A DNA stretch of 64,000 nucleotides from Symbiodinium sp. CCMP2592 (lineage: Eukaryota > Sar > Dinophyceae > Suessiales > Symbiodiniaceae), in the NCBI GenBank assembly GCA_905221615.1, contig CAJNDT010004668.1, positions 1,469,272 to 1,533,271 on the forward strand, read 5' to 3'. This document shows, piece after piece, positions 22,360-32,686 of this stretch. A program made the translations under genes and the position numbers. The notes beneath the pieces were generated by a model that did no database searches, had not been told where the DNA came from, and saw only the letters and a program-made list of their open reading frames with translations. How positions within the stretch are numbered: position 1 is the stretch's first letter; each line of letters begins with the position of its first letter.

Positions 22360-22735
22360 CCGGTTCAGTGCTCAGGGATGCAAGGCTTTTGGGGCACGTT
22401 GGGCATTTGGGCTTCGGATTTAGGGTCGAGCGCGCCCGTGTGCGGATTCCATCATACAAAACACACCGCTGCAGCACAGGGGGAGCACAGTAAAGTATGG
22501 TGTAGTGGCGTGCTGCTGGTGCTTGAAGATTTCAGTGTATTTGATTCAGATATGCCTGTTGACCCTTGCAGTCGCGTCCAGCAAGAAGAGTGCTTCCTGA
22601 GGTATGCAGGCAAAGGCACATGCGAGGTCCGCACCACTTCTTCATGTTCTCCTGCAGGCCCTGTACAGCATGGTAATTACCCGAGATTGGGCTTTCTCTC
22701 CGCGAGAGTCACTAAACTGCCATCCCAAAACGCCT
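22360..22735. other. unassigned unique sequence
   Basis: A 120-codon plus-strand frame begins at 22378 with several cysteines but no recognised domain. AG-ending pyrimidine-rich stretches near 22570 and 22655 could be splice acceptors, which would make this an exon region; this is unproven. Confidence 0.25.
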
Positions 22736-23154
22736 ACTAAAAGGATTCCAGAAGGTTCCTGTAAGGGTACTATGCTACGGTAGCCCAAACCAGGATACTT
22801 TCCGGGCACAGTAGCACGAACAAAGGCTCTTGACTGTCACCGCGCAAAACCGACGGTGAGGGCATGGGGTCTTGAAAGCCCTCTCTTGTCTTACGCTCTT
22901 TGACGGCAATCCAAAACCCGACCTACCATGAGCACGAGTCCAGGAGACCATAGTCAAAGGTCAGGCTCTAAACCCTGAAAACCCTAAACAAAAAAACAAA
23001 AAAAAACCCTGAAGTAGCTTCATGTTCGGATTTAAGGCCCGGGTCTAGACTTTAGGAGTTTGAAGTCGTAGGGTTCAGAGCTTCCTGTCATTCTCCTTAG
23101 TCTGCGCAGAGGACACCCCAAACCCGAAACGATCTTCATCACATGCATTTAAAC

Positions 23155-23495
23155 CTTTATTCATTCGTTGAATATGGTTTGTCCCGGTGTTTTTCATCAA
23201 ACTCGACGAGGAAAACATATTCAACGAAGAAACAGTCATATTCACCGAAGAAAAATTCAAATTCAACGACGGAAGGCCCATCGGTTGAATATGACGGTTT
23301 TCTTCGCCAAGTTAAACGAATAGAAACCAAATTCAACGAAGGCCTGCCCAGCCGTTGAATATGATGGTTCTTCGTTGACTGTGACGTTTTGCTTCGCCAA
23401 ATTCAACGAAGAAATCACCAAATGTTCACGAAGGCAACACCATATGCAACGAAGGCAGGCCCTTTGAATATGTTTCTTTAAAATTCTTCGTTCCC
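23155..23495. repeat. repeat array built on TTCAACGAAG / TTCGTTGAATATG
   Basis: A decamer-like word TTCAACGAAG and its inverse occur about a dozen times. 23259-23330 and 23331-23400 are diverged direct copies of a unit of about 72 bp. The frames on both strands here are translations of the repeat. Confidence 0.75.
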
Positions 23496-23867
23496 AGCAC
23501 CCGGGGTTCAAGGTCTAGGGTTCAGGGCTCAAGGTTTAAGCTTTAGGGCCTCGGTTCGATTCAGGGCTTAGCGTTCAGGGTGTAAGGCTAGTGTAAGGTT
23601 CAGAGTTTAGGGTTCCACGCCCAGGATCCCCTGTCCATCGGGTTTAAAGGATGTTCTGGGGTCGTATCATAGGGTTAAAGCGCTGCGACAGTCCGCCTTT
23701 TAGGTTTAAAGTTTAAGCTCACGGGTTCAGGATGTAGTTTTTAGGGTGTAAGATCTAAGCTCTAGGATCAATAAAGAAAAGGTGAGGGTTCCCGGGTGGA
23801 CAGGTAGTTTTTCTAGGATCCAAACAGCGAGCTCGACTAGAGACGCTCGATCCGGAGCTGCTGAACC

Positions 23868-24240
23868 CTTAACCCTAGACCCCTAAACCCCCATATAGAC
23901 CTGAACCCTAAACCCCTAAACCCTTAAACCCAAACCCCTAAACCCCTAAACCTAAACAACTAAACCCCTAAACCTAAACCCTAACCCCCTAAAGCCCCTA
24001 AACCTAAACCCTAAACCCATGATCAGGGAACCCGCCTGCACTGCTGCATTTACGATGACCACTTGCTGAGAGCAGCCCGAGGAATCCGTGAGGACGCGAT
24101 TGTGCCAGGCCTGGGCTCAGAAGTCTTCAGGGGTTTTAGGGCTTAGGGTTTTAGGGTTAAGGGTTTTAGGGTTTATAGGTTTAGGGTCTAGGGCTTTAGG
24201 GTCTTGGGTTTGGAGGTTTGCGGGTTTGGGGTTTGGGTTT
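23868..24240. repeat. opposed CCCTAAA and TTTAGGG arrays
   Basis: 23868-24020 is C-rich with octamers CCCCTAAA. 24128-24240 is G-rich with TTTTAGGG units. About 105 bp of other sequence lies between. Confidence 0.85.
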
Positions 24241-25390
24241 TGTTGAAGGCTTTGCAAACGAGTTTAAGCACGCGTTTGCAGTACGGTTCACCGTATGTTG
24301 GAAAGGCTTTTTAAAGGGCTGATGGCGTTGCACGCGCGGTGTTGGGCTCAAGTGTTTGGCTTGGGTTCAGGGTTTAGGGCTTAAGGCATTGACGTTTTGA
24401 AGCCTGGAGATTAGCACGTTCGTAAGCTGCTGTTGTTGTTTAGGTTTGTAGGGCTCAGCCACCAAGTCTTTTGACACATTGTTGGGGAGTTGCTGGCAGC
24501 GGGTGGAGTAAGCAACAACAAGAGATCATGAAACAACCCAAAATTGAACCCTAGTTACGAAGTCTGAAAAATCCTGAACTCTGAACCCTGAACCCTAAAC
24601 TCTAGACCCTTACCCTAAACCCGAAACTGTTTGCTCTGCTCCATCTTACATCATGTGGGCCGTCGCTCGTCAGTGTTGTATGTCATGCGACTGGCTACTC
24701 CAAGGGTTCATGGAGGTAATACATGGGTTAGAAGGGAACCATGAGGCACAACAGATGTTTCATAAAAGAAAAGAAAAGAACCGAAGTACGGGGTGCTTTA
24801 CGGCTCCAGCAGGAAACTGTTGTAACTGTACCACAAGGGATCTATGCGAGAACTATAGTCGGGGTAGTATATGAGCAAAAGTCTGCAATGCTGGGTCAAG
24901 GCCCCGAAGAATCAAAATAAAATTTGCCGTAAACCTGGGGCACCGGCGTTCTGGAATAAGCAAGCGGTCTTGGCAGCGACGAAATTCACAAACGCATAGC
25001 CTGCAGCAGCAGCAGCAGCAGCTTGAAAAAACATGCCGGCTTCGGCCCAAGAGGCGTGGCTTACAACGAAACATCAGTGGCTACCATTGCAGGGCGGCTG
25101 GTTTGCTTCTACAACGATGGGTTCATGTACGTACTTTTACACCTCACTCAGCCTGGGGCAGGACTGTCCTGCTACTATTCTGATCAGTCCAGTTGGGATG
25201 TTGCGCCAGCAACAGGCTGACATAACCATACTCCCATCGAACAACCTCGCAAGGTAAAGAGGTAGATGACCTGCCACGATCATCTCAGGGACATGTTGAG
25301 GGCATGGCATGCTATGACACCGCAAAAAATACCAACGATGTACAAAGCACAAATTGGCATTCCTGTGCATACGGTACACCCCCATGCAAG
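24240..25390. other. repeat-poor stretch, no recognised gene
   Basis: Holds a small C-rich telomere-like block at 24575-24625 and a (CAG)n run at 25002-25022. Short frames on both strands lack recognisable domains. It may include untranslated sequence of the minus-strand genes further right. Confidence 0.3.
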
Positions 25391-25393
25391 CCC

Positions 25394-25636
25394 TCAGTGT
25401 AAGATTGCGCGCTTGGGACCGCACGCAGTGCCGCACAGGCACTCGGACTTGCCAGCCACGGCTTTCCAAACGTTTTGCAGGTAACTATCGCGATACGTTG
25501 TCTCAGCATGATGTCTGGGGATTGGGACCTGCTTGCACGTCTCTCTTTCTTCAAGCGAAAACTGCACAAAGCATAGTCGAACTGATTTTTCAGTTGAAAA
25601 TGAATTATCGTCCTCATGACTTTCCGCAGCCGGCAT
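25394..25636 (-). CDS. hypothetical small ORF (80 residues)
   Basis: ATG-initiated frame on the same strand as the Nudix-like gene and 230 nt beyond its stop, in repeat-free sequence. The product is mixed and polar, starts MPAAESHEDD, and has a cysteine cluster 'CLCGTACG' near its end. No domain is recognised. A 111-codon frame on the opposite strand (25354-25689) overlaps it, and neither can be preferred on sequence alone. Confidence 0.15.
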   Translation of the reverse strand: MPAAESHEDDNSFSTEKSVRLCFVQFSLEERETCKQVPIPRHHAETTYRDSYLQNVWKAVAGKSECLCGTACGPKRAILH

Positions 25637-25865
25637 GTGGCAGAATCATTCCAAAAACATCATCCACAACTGCTTCTGAAAAAGCTTGAATGGAAGTCCG
25701 TTGTATCATTTGGCTGCATGTTGGTCTTTGCCCGGCCGTCTGTGTTGTCCCCTGTTTCACAGCTACTGCGGCTACTGTTAGTTTGATAGAAATGTGATTT
25801 CGTTTACGTCGGCACATGCTTCTGGTGCGGTGTGGCTCGTGCACAGAACGACCGAACAGGCATAT

Positions 25866-26420
25866 TCAGCCAAAGCATGCGCGCCAAATGGCTGCGAAGC
25901 AGCAATTGTCCGGGTTGTACACAGCCTGCATGCCCCAAAGCGCCTTGGCCGGCTTGCCCCCAGACTGGCGCCTCACGGCAGCAGCCGCTTTACGACGATC
26001 CGGCTCAAAGTAAAAATCTGTATACTCGTTTGAAAGCTGTAAGAAAAAGTTCTTCGGGCCCGTGTTGGGCGAAGTTAAACACTCACTGTTGCCTTTCAGA
26101 TGCAGGGAATCTTCATCTCGAAGCTCCAACTCGACAAAGCTGTGATTCGCGCCAAGCTTGGATTGCACGGCGGCGGGGAAGCGGATCGGGTGAAGTCGAC
26201 TGGCTTCATCACTGAAGTCCAGACCGGTAGTTTCGAAAAGGACACGTGCCGCGGTCGCCAAGGTTGCGTGGTCAACTCCCGTAAACTTGGCTTGGTAGGC
26301 ATCCACAACACCACACGGAAGAGAACATTTCCCGTTCTCCGGCTTTGTGCGTAGAACGAGATATCCGTGCTGACGGTGTCGGGCAATGACATAGGAGGAG
26401 TGCTCTGTGCGGTGCTGCAT
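25866..26420 (-). CDS. Nudix-like hydrolase domain protein with degenerate Nudix box
   Basis: Open frame of 184 residues from the first in-frame ATG at 26420; the frame stays open upstream to about 26492 with only a GTG available. The N-terminal strand 'SSYVIARHRQHGYLVL' (8-23), 'SLPCGVVD' (33-40) and 'AARVLFETTGL' (57-67) follow the order of a Nudix fold, whose family cleaves nucleoside diphosphates linked to other groups. The canonical box G-x5-E-x7-REUxEExGU is altered: about eight extra residues sit between G37 and R59, and two of the usual metal-binding glutamates are V60 and T64, leaving E63. Catalysis is therefore doubtful. The C-terminal part (about 122-184; 'YTDFYFEPDRRKAAAAV') is unassigned. 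It has no intron, and a spliced-leader-like sequence just upstream suggests a retroposed copy. An exon of a larger spliced gene is possible. The surrounding 2 kb lack telomere-like repeats. Confidence 0.55.
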   Translation of the reverse strand: MQHRTEHSSYVIARHRQHGYLVLRTKPENGKCSLPCGVVDAYQAKFTGVDHATLATAARVLFETTGLDFSDEASRLHPIRFPAAVQSKLGANHSFVELELRDEDSLHLKGNSECLTSPNTGPKNFFLQLSNEYTDFYFEPDRRKAAAAVRRQSGGKPAKALWGMQAVYNPDNCCFAAIWRACFG

Positions 26421-26467
26421 GGCGTCCACTGAGGTGCGAGGCAGTAAGAAGTTCGAAAGCCTGCTGC

Positions 26468-26481
26468 CTTTGAGCCGAAAA
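26468..26481 (-). other. possible relict spliced leader 3' end upstream of the Nudix-like gene
   Basis: The minus strand reads TTTTCGGCTCAAAG. This is the spliced-leader 3' end TTTTGGCTCAAG with one extra C and one extra A. It ends 47 nt before the candidate start codon at 26420. The bases further 5' do not resemble the leader convincingly, so this may be chance. Confidence 0.25.
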
Positions 26482-26488
26482 CCAAAGT

Positions 26489-26896
26489 TCACCTTTCGCA
26501 GCTGCTGCTACCGGTCTCCGTGCGCAAGCCGACGTTAAAACATGTGCGCTCTGACTCTGCCCTGAGGCAACGCTCGTAATGATGAACACCTGCCGAAACA
26601 ACCTCAAGCTCGGCATGCGCCCGATTGCAGACTGACAGAAACTCTAACAGGCAGCACATGAAGATTTCCACATGATGACACGTATCGAACGGCGCGCAAA
26701 CTGTATAGTCACGTGCACGAGCAACGATGACATGAGAAGACAAGCAAATCGCCGTAAGAATATAGACGGCAAGCAGACTACACGGACTTCGTTCTGTGAT
26801 TATCGACATTGGCGTTGTCGCTCTAGCTCGTGAAGCCTGGTGTTGCTGTTGCTGTTGTTGCTGCTGCAAGTTGTATAGCAGTGACTTTGTGAGCAT
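26489..26896 (-). CDS. hypothetical protein with polyglutamine run and hydrophobic segments
   Basis: Frame of about 135 codons from an ATG at 26896. It begins MLTKSLLYNL, then eight glutamines encoded by mixed CAG/CAA, then a hydrophobic stretch 'LLAVYILTAICLSSHVIVA' that could span a membrane, and ends at a stop overlapping the upstream edge of the Nudix-like frame in another phase. The open frame extends upstream of the ATG through a second hydrophobic segment to about 26959. No family is recognised. It could be the 5' exon of the Nudix-like gene, an independent gene or chance. Confidence 0.2.
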   Translation of the reverse strand: MLTKSLLYNLQQQQQQQQHQASRARATTPMSIITERSPCSLLAVYILTAICLSSHVIVARARDYTVCAPFDTCHHVEIFMCCLLEFLSVCNRAHAELEVVSAGVHHYERCLRAESERTCFNVGLRTETGSSSCER

Positions 26897-26999
26897 CAGC
26901 GCAAGGCCAAGAGCCCCAAACACTGCCCCACAAGCACGGTTTCCCTGCGGATCCCACACCTACTGTTTTAAGCGATAGAGCTCATGTTTTCGGGATCAA

Positions 27000-27165
27000 G
27001 GGCTCAGGGTTTCGGGGTCATAACCTCCCAAACTCTCAAGCCTAAATCACACAAAAACACAGGACTCGAAACCATGAAACCCCCAAATCCGAAAACTCGT
27101 AACCCTAATGCAATGATGAAACACGCAACCCTAAACCTTAGGATATTGAAACATCTGTGGCTTCA
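27000..27165. repeat. degenerate CCCTAAA-like words
   Basis: TTCAGGG-like words at 26999-27020 are followed by AACCCTAAA words to 27160. They mark the right edge of the repeat-free island. Confidence 0.6.
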
Positions 27166-27510
27166 TCGCAGCCTTTGTTCTCCGAGCACTTGAAGTCCCG
27201 CGGCAGGTAGCAGAAGTCATAGAGCTGCAGGAATCCGGACCTAAAACTTGCGGTTGTGGTTGCTCCAAGAGCTAGTAGTAACAGTCTACATATGGATAGA
27301 TCGGTAGATAGATAGGTGATAGGTGTGTATAGTGTAGGGCCTCTTTATGGGCTTGCCTGGAGAGTGCTATTTCTGTATCTTTAGAATTGACTCCCAGGCC
27401 CATATATTGCTGATCCTACCATTCAGGGCCTGTTTTGGGGCCCTCTGTCCTTCGCAGATGCCAAGTACGGCCCGGAACACCGCAGCCTTGCTTGGTAGGT
27501 TAAGAAGCTC

Positions 27511-27618
27511 AGACCTTCCAGAACCCCTTAGTAAAGGAATGTACCTTAAATTATAGTAGGATCCCTCACAGGCTTTGGTGTGTATTCCTTGACTGAGGGG
27601 TTTTGGAGTCTCCAGGCC
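27511..27618. mobile_element. family K foldback element
   Basis: AGACCTTCCAGAACCCCTTAGTAAAGGAATGTACCTTAAA pairs with GTGTATTCCTTGACTGAGGGGTTTTGGAGTCT. The core TATAGTAGGATCC is shared with the copy at 49739. Confidence 0.6.
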
Positions 27619-27624
27619 TTCCAT

Positions 27625-28460
27625 ATGGGTGTTGTCAGACTTCTGTGGACAGGTAGTAATGCCGAGAGGATCATCATCAGGACGACCCCATCGAGGGTAG
27701 TTATCAACCATAATCCGTTTGTGTGGGTGCCCAGTTCAATTCGCAAGGCCGCCCTTTGCCGCTGCTTAGCTTGCTTCCACAAGTGTCCTCGACCGCTAAA
27801 TCCTAAACCCTAAGCTTGGCCATAACTGAGCACCTTCAGCTGCACAAGACATTGAAAAGGCGGCCTTCTGCGCAGGCGGGGAGATTAGCACTGTCTTCCC
27901 TCATCTTTGCATCGGTTTGACGCAGGTTTAGACTAGAACACTCGGTGTGCCTGGAAAACACTCCCTCACAGCTGACATAGTGCTTCTTCTGGTTTTGTCG
28001 GGTGGATCGACAGGTTAGTCTAGAACAAGAAACACTGTGCGATTACAGAACTTCTGTTGCACCGCGGCACTGCCAGTCGACACGATTTAGGGTTAGAGAG
28101 GGGGTTGTCGTAAGCCCTAAGCCCTAAACCTCAAAGCCATGGAGACCTGAATCTCAACCCCGAAAATCCCCCTGATTGTTTAAGGTGTGCTGAAGCCATG
28201 AACAGTAAGCAAAAAACTCCTGGAGAAGAAAAGGTAGGCGAGTCGCGCGTTCAACTCCTCTATCAGGTCGCGCTGCGTCATGAGCCTTCGGGTTTGGCTT
28301 GAGGTTGGGATACGAAATCTAGGCGCCTTAACCAATAGAGGTAGGATTTTGTATAGTTATGCCCATGAGGAATAGTGTTAGTAATTACTTATTAGGCTCT
28401 TGTGTTGCTCATGTTTGAGATGGGACTGCAGCCTAGAAAGTCCAGCTTGCGAGGGACTCT
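27625..28460. other. unique-looking stretch, no recognised gene
   Basis: Only isolated telomere-like words (27795, 28085, 28115). Frames under 80 codons, no domain. A tRNA-like D-arm on the minus strand near 28330 does not extend to a cloverleaf. Confidence 0.3.
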
Positions 28461-28532
28461 TGTGGGCGTGCAACTGAACCCTAAACCCTACCGATATAAA
28501 TCCCTTTTGCTCAAAGTCTGAGCCTATGGCGA

Positions 28533-28636
28533 ATCCCAGAAAGTTGGAACATGGGCTTAGGAGGATTGGTGCTGGAATCCCTTATACTTTACCTTGAGGC
28601 ATGAGGATACTCATGTTCCAACTTTCTGGCTTCTAC
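28533..28636. mobile_element. family D foldback element
   Basis: CCCAGAAAGTTGGAACATGGG pairs with CATGTTCCAACTTTCTGG around GGAGGATTGGTGCTGGAATCC. It is nearly identical to 47734-47838. Confidence 0.8.
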
Positions 28637-28668
28637 AAAAAAGCCCAAAACAGTGATGCTTATGATTT

Positions 28669-28778
28669 ACTACTATTTGCTTAAGAATCCCCAAAAATGA
28701 AAAATATATACCTTATGGGGGTAATATAGGGATTATTGTTTTTATTTTTTGGGTGGTTCTTAAGCAAATAGTAGTTTA
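28669..28778. mobile_element. family N foldback element (single copy)
   Basis: TACTACTATTTGCTTAAGAATCCCCAAAAATG pairs with TTTTTGGGTGGTTCTTAAGCAAATAGTAG. Long arms and AT-rich centre. Confidence 0.75.
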
Positions 28779-28857
28779 GGAGATCGTATATGCTTGGACC
28801 CTCAAGTTGCTTGACGGTGAGTTTTGGAAGGCCCAGGTAGATGTTGTTTGATTTCAC

Positions 28858-28995
28858 GGTGTACGGTTTAGGGTTTGGGGCTCAGGGTTTGGGGCTTTTG
28901 GGGTTTAGGGTATAGGGATTTCTGGTGTGGGGTTTTTGACTGTAGGCTGTTTTGGTGTAGGGTTTAGGGTGAAGAGCTTTTGAGTTAGGATATAA
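28858..28995. repeat. degenerate TTTAGGG array
   Basis: G-rich words with TTTGGGG and TTTTGGGG variants. Confidence 0.75.
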
Positions 28996-29100
28996 CGTAA
29001 GGTGTAGTGTTTAGGTGCTTTTGTTTACGGGATGGGGGGTGGGGGGGCCTTGGCCTCCTTTTTTACGAATCAAGGATCAAGGCTTCAGGTTTCGGTGTCA

Positions 29101-29195
29101 TAGAGGCCTTAATGATTAGTACAGGGTGTTGGGGCCCTTTATACTACAGTGAAAATCAGGAACCCCCAAAATAGTATTGGTAACTACTTAGGCTG
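29101..29195. mobile_element. family A foldback element
   Basis: TAGAGGCCTTAATGATTAGTACAGGGTGTTGGGG ... CAAAATAGTATTGGTAACTACTTAGGC. The right terminus is decayed. Confidence 0.6.
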
Positions 29196-29769
29196 TTGGA
29201 GTAAGCTTTAGGCCCTTCGAGGCTACCGCGGGCTTCGGGATTCGGGTCTGCCACCAGACCCCATTTGGGTGGCCTTAACACTGAGAATAGGTTTAAAGTT
29301 TAAGGTTGCAGTATACTGTACTTCCCCAAAGAGCGTGCTAACACTATGAGGTCCTGAAATACAGATTAGCAGGAACCGCAAGGTATAGTATTCGTAAGCA
29401 TTCAAGCTTTCCTATTAAACAGAAGAGCTTTTCGGGTTCAGAAGCAGAGTAGGGATTTTGGGGTTTAGGCTTTAGGATTTAGGGTTTGGGCTGTCAGGCT
29501 GGGCTGGAGTGTGTACAGTTCTGCCTGGTGGAGGACTTGGCCACTGGAATGTTTCTGCGAAGCTCTAATCCTCAAACTCTGCCCCCAGTTCCCCTGCACT
29601 TTCCAGACGGCTGTTCAGTAGAGCGTCGCTGGCACACCTCTGACCATCATGGTGGTGACATCCTCCTCAGTTGCAGGTCAAGCCAGGCAAATAAGGCCAG
29701 CAAACCCCGTACTCCTAAACAGAACAAGCTTGTTAATTCCTCTTGAAGCCCAGTCGAGCTGGCCCTGTC

Positions 29770-30110
29770 GCCCCAAAGCCCCTAAAACCTAAACCCCAAA
29801 ACCAACGGAACCCTAAACCCCTAAGCCCTGAACCCACCCCTAAACCCTAAACCCCGGTTTGGTTTAGGGCTAGGACAGACATCCAAACCTCGTCAGGCCA
29901 GCGACGTACATATTGCAAGTTGCGACCGGGCGCCTTCAACAAACCCAGAGCATTAAGGGTTCAGGGCTTTGGGCTTTAACTTCAGGGGTGAGGGCTTGCG
30001 GCTCAAACTTCAGGCGGTTCAAAGCTTACGAGGTGCAGAAAGAACTAGATTTAGCAAACTAGGGTTTAGGGCTTAGGGTTTGCAGTTCCTGCTTCAATCT
30101 CAGGTTTGCT
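29770..30110. repeat. telomere-like words of both polarities
   Basis: CCCTAAACCCC at 29775-29857 runs directly into GGTTTAGGG at 29861-29870 (C-rich then G-rich). Further G-rich words lie at 29955-30085. Confidence 0.7.
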
Positions 30111-30550
30111 TGGCCTTCCCCGATTGCTCACTCACCTTCGTTCTCCAGCCCCTTCCTTTCAGGTGACCTACGGCCTACGGTTTGACAATCGGGCTGTTTG
30201 TGTCGCCACACCTCCCTCTCGCATTTAAACCGTGGCTGAATGTCCAATCATCAAAACTTACGATTTTCAACTACTAACTCTGCGACTGCAAAACGACATC
30301 ACCGGTATGTCCTCTGCAGTCCATCTGAACTTTGCCGCGTCCCGTACTGACATCGAAATCTCAAACAATCCCCGCGGTCAGTACCAATGAACCGCCATGT
30401 ACTGTAGGACGGCTTAGGTTGCAGAATGCGAACTATAGAAAAACGCCAGTGGTAAAGATGCGCCCCCACATAAACACTTGACTTGAAGCGCAGTATGTAA
30501 TTTAAACCGGACAAATTGTTCCTATGCCTGACGGTCTCGACTGCTAAACC

Positions 30551-30656
30551 CTACCTATAGTCTCCATTGCAGTTCCTTTTTTTGGTTTAACCAAATATAT
30601 GACGAGGATCCTATAAGGTAACCCCAAAAAGGAACTACAATGGAGACTGTAGGTAA
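30551..30656. mobile_element. family F foldback element
   Basis: CTACCTATAGTCTCCATTGCAGTTCC pairs with GGAACTACAATGGAGACTGTAGG over about 26 nt. The core is GAGGATCCTATAAGG. Confidence 0.75.
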
Positions 30657-31191
30657 ACCCTGAAGGATAAGCCGGAACCTCGAAGCGGTGGTCTCATTCG
30701 GGCAAGAGTCTCGTGTCTTTCTGGACACCTGGCCGGGAAACAGGTGGGTTCAGGATTTAAGGGGAGTTGGGTTTGCGGCAAGGTCTTAGGGTTTAGAGTT
30801 TAGCAGATTAGGAGTTGAGGTTCCGGGATTGGCGCTTGTGTTTTCAATGGTTTATGGGGTTTTGCGGGTTTAAGGCTTAGGACATCTATACGGATTCAAT
30901 CTCCTTCGCAGAATCTGCAGGAGTCTATAGAGAACTTGTCTGACTTGCTTCAGTTGAAAAAAGGGCGGTGCCATTTTAGGCTACATCGTTTCGGAGGTGG
31001 GGATTGGCTCTTGGTGCGTGGGTCCCTTGCTTTCGAAATTGCGGTTTGAGTCCGGACCATCTGTAAGCAATGAATGGGACTGCTGGGACTCGCTGAACCA
31101 CCAGCATAGTTCTGCGTAGAGGTGTTCCCAGGGTGACGGTGAATAGCAGCCGAAGAAATTACTAGCTACCAGTTCCCATCATCAATAAGCG

Positions 31192-31285
31192 TGGGTCCAT
31201 GGTAGTTCCCTTTTGGGACTACCTAGTAGGATTCTAAGTATGAACCCCAAGAAGGAACTAACTACTATGGAGCCTCTGGGTAATG
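31192..31285. mobile_element. family F foldback element
   Basis: CCATGGTAGTTCCCTTTTGGGACTACC pairs with AACCCCAAGAAGGAACTAACTACTATGG around AGTAGGATTC. Confidence 0.65.
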
Positions 31286-31894
31286 CCATCGTCCCTTTTT
31301 CCTTATCGCCGCTGCTGTTCTTCTCAGCTGTGCTCTTACGAAATTTACGCCATGCGGATGCTAGCTGCAGAACATCATGCTACTCATAAATCTGAGATAG
31401 GACCCCTAAAGTAGCTGAGCTCGAGAAGAACCCTAACCCTAAATACAAACTACACAACGTGGGAATCCTAAATCCTCCTGTAACCCCTCAGACAAACCCG
31501 AAGACTCACACCCTGACGCCCCAAATCTTCAAAACTGAAAGCCTGCAGCCCTTTCAAGGACGGTCCTTCGTCACATCCCCCATGAACTGACTTTCGTTCT
31601 CCGAGAGGTTCTGCTCCTTTGCTCTCAGAGTTGGAAGCCAACATCTTTAGGCCTAAACGCAAAACCTGAAGCCCCGAGCCCTAAACCCTAAACCCTACAT
31701 CAGAGTCGGCGATCCGGGTTCCAGCAACTGCATCGGTTTAGGGTTTAGGGTTTACGGTTTTTGAGAAATGTCAGATTTCGAGTTGAGGGCTTGGGGTCTT
31801 GGGCTTAGGCTTTAGGGGAGCATGACTCTTCTGAGTCAGCAGTCCATGTGTCGCAACAGACATTCTCTGCGTCACTAGACTCAAGGATTCAATA

Positions 31895-32040
31895 GATGGG
31901 CCCTAAAAGGGCCCCTAATTTACAGGATGGACCCTAAAAGGGACCCTACTGTAATTTAAAGGATGGACCCTGAAAGGGACCCTGCTGTAATTTAAAGGAT
32001 GGAGCCTGAAAAGGACCCTAATTTCCAGAACTACCCATAT
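31895..32040. repeat. tandem 36-bp repeat derived from family I
   Basis: Four units. Two complete 36-bp copies (31925-31960, 31961-31996) begin GGATGGACCCT and end GTAATTTAAA, flanked by partial copies. The array ends in the family I terminus CCAGAACTACCC. Confidence 0.85.
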
Positions 32041-32117
32041 TCTACTATAACTATTGCCTGTCGCCGAGGGCCCATGGTCTGACTGAGTGCAAGTACAAGA
32101 GACTCTGCAGCGGAAGC

Positions 32118-32215
32118 TAGCAGTTCAGGGTTTAGGGTTGGTTTACGGGTTTAGGGTTTATAGGTGTTTTGGGTTGGTTTAGGGGTTTAGGGCTTAGGAT
32201 TGGTTTAGGGGCATA
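32118..32215. repeat. TTTAGGG-like array
   Basis: G-rich units with GGTTTAGGGTTGG spacing. Confidence 0.75.
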
Positions 32216-32443
32216 TCACGCATTCTCTGAGGCAGGTGCACGGCGCAAGCAGTGCAGAGGGTTTCGGGTTTGGGGCCTAAAGTCTAGGGCTTACCTTTTG
32301 TTGAATCGGGGAGTAGGTTTCGGGGCTTGGGGTTTTGGAGTCTGGATTTCAAGTTTCAGGCCTTGGGGTGTAGGGTTCCTGGCCATTCCTCAAACAACCA
32401 AAGGGCTCCCTTCTCAAAGCTATTCTCTGCAGTCCGCATCATA

Positions 32444-32583
32444 CTGCTGATGGACAAAATCCTGCATGACCCTAAGGACTCTAAACTATGGGAACTATAA
32501 CATTACCCTAAGGTCTCTAGACTATGGGTACTTTCATGGTATACTCCTTATAATGGGTAGTGCAGGATTTTGTCCATCAGCAG
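32444..32583. mobile_element. family C2 foldback element with TA flanks
   Basis: CTGCTGATGGACAAAATCCTGCA pairs with TGCAGGATTTTGTCCATCAGCAG, a perfect 23-nt terminal inverted repeat, flanked by TA on both sides. Confidence 0.85.
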
Positions 32584-32686
32584 TAGTGCCATAATCTGTC
32601 GGCACCAAGGCACTGATTCCTCGTCTACCTGCAGCAAACCATGCGATCGATCGGAGGAGAACAGTCTTGTGACGTAAAGGATCTCT

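Noticed and set aside
24344-24355. GTTGGGCTCAAG, similar to the spliced-leader end
   Set aside because: Only 10 of 12 bases match, nothing upstream resembles the leader, and no gene follows on that strand.
28262-28335. tRNA-like D-arm (TTGGTTAAGGCGCC) on the minus strand
   Set aside because: No anticodon stem or T-arm with GGTTCGANNCC at the right distance; not a tRNA and too weak to call a SINE.
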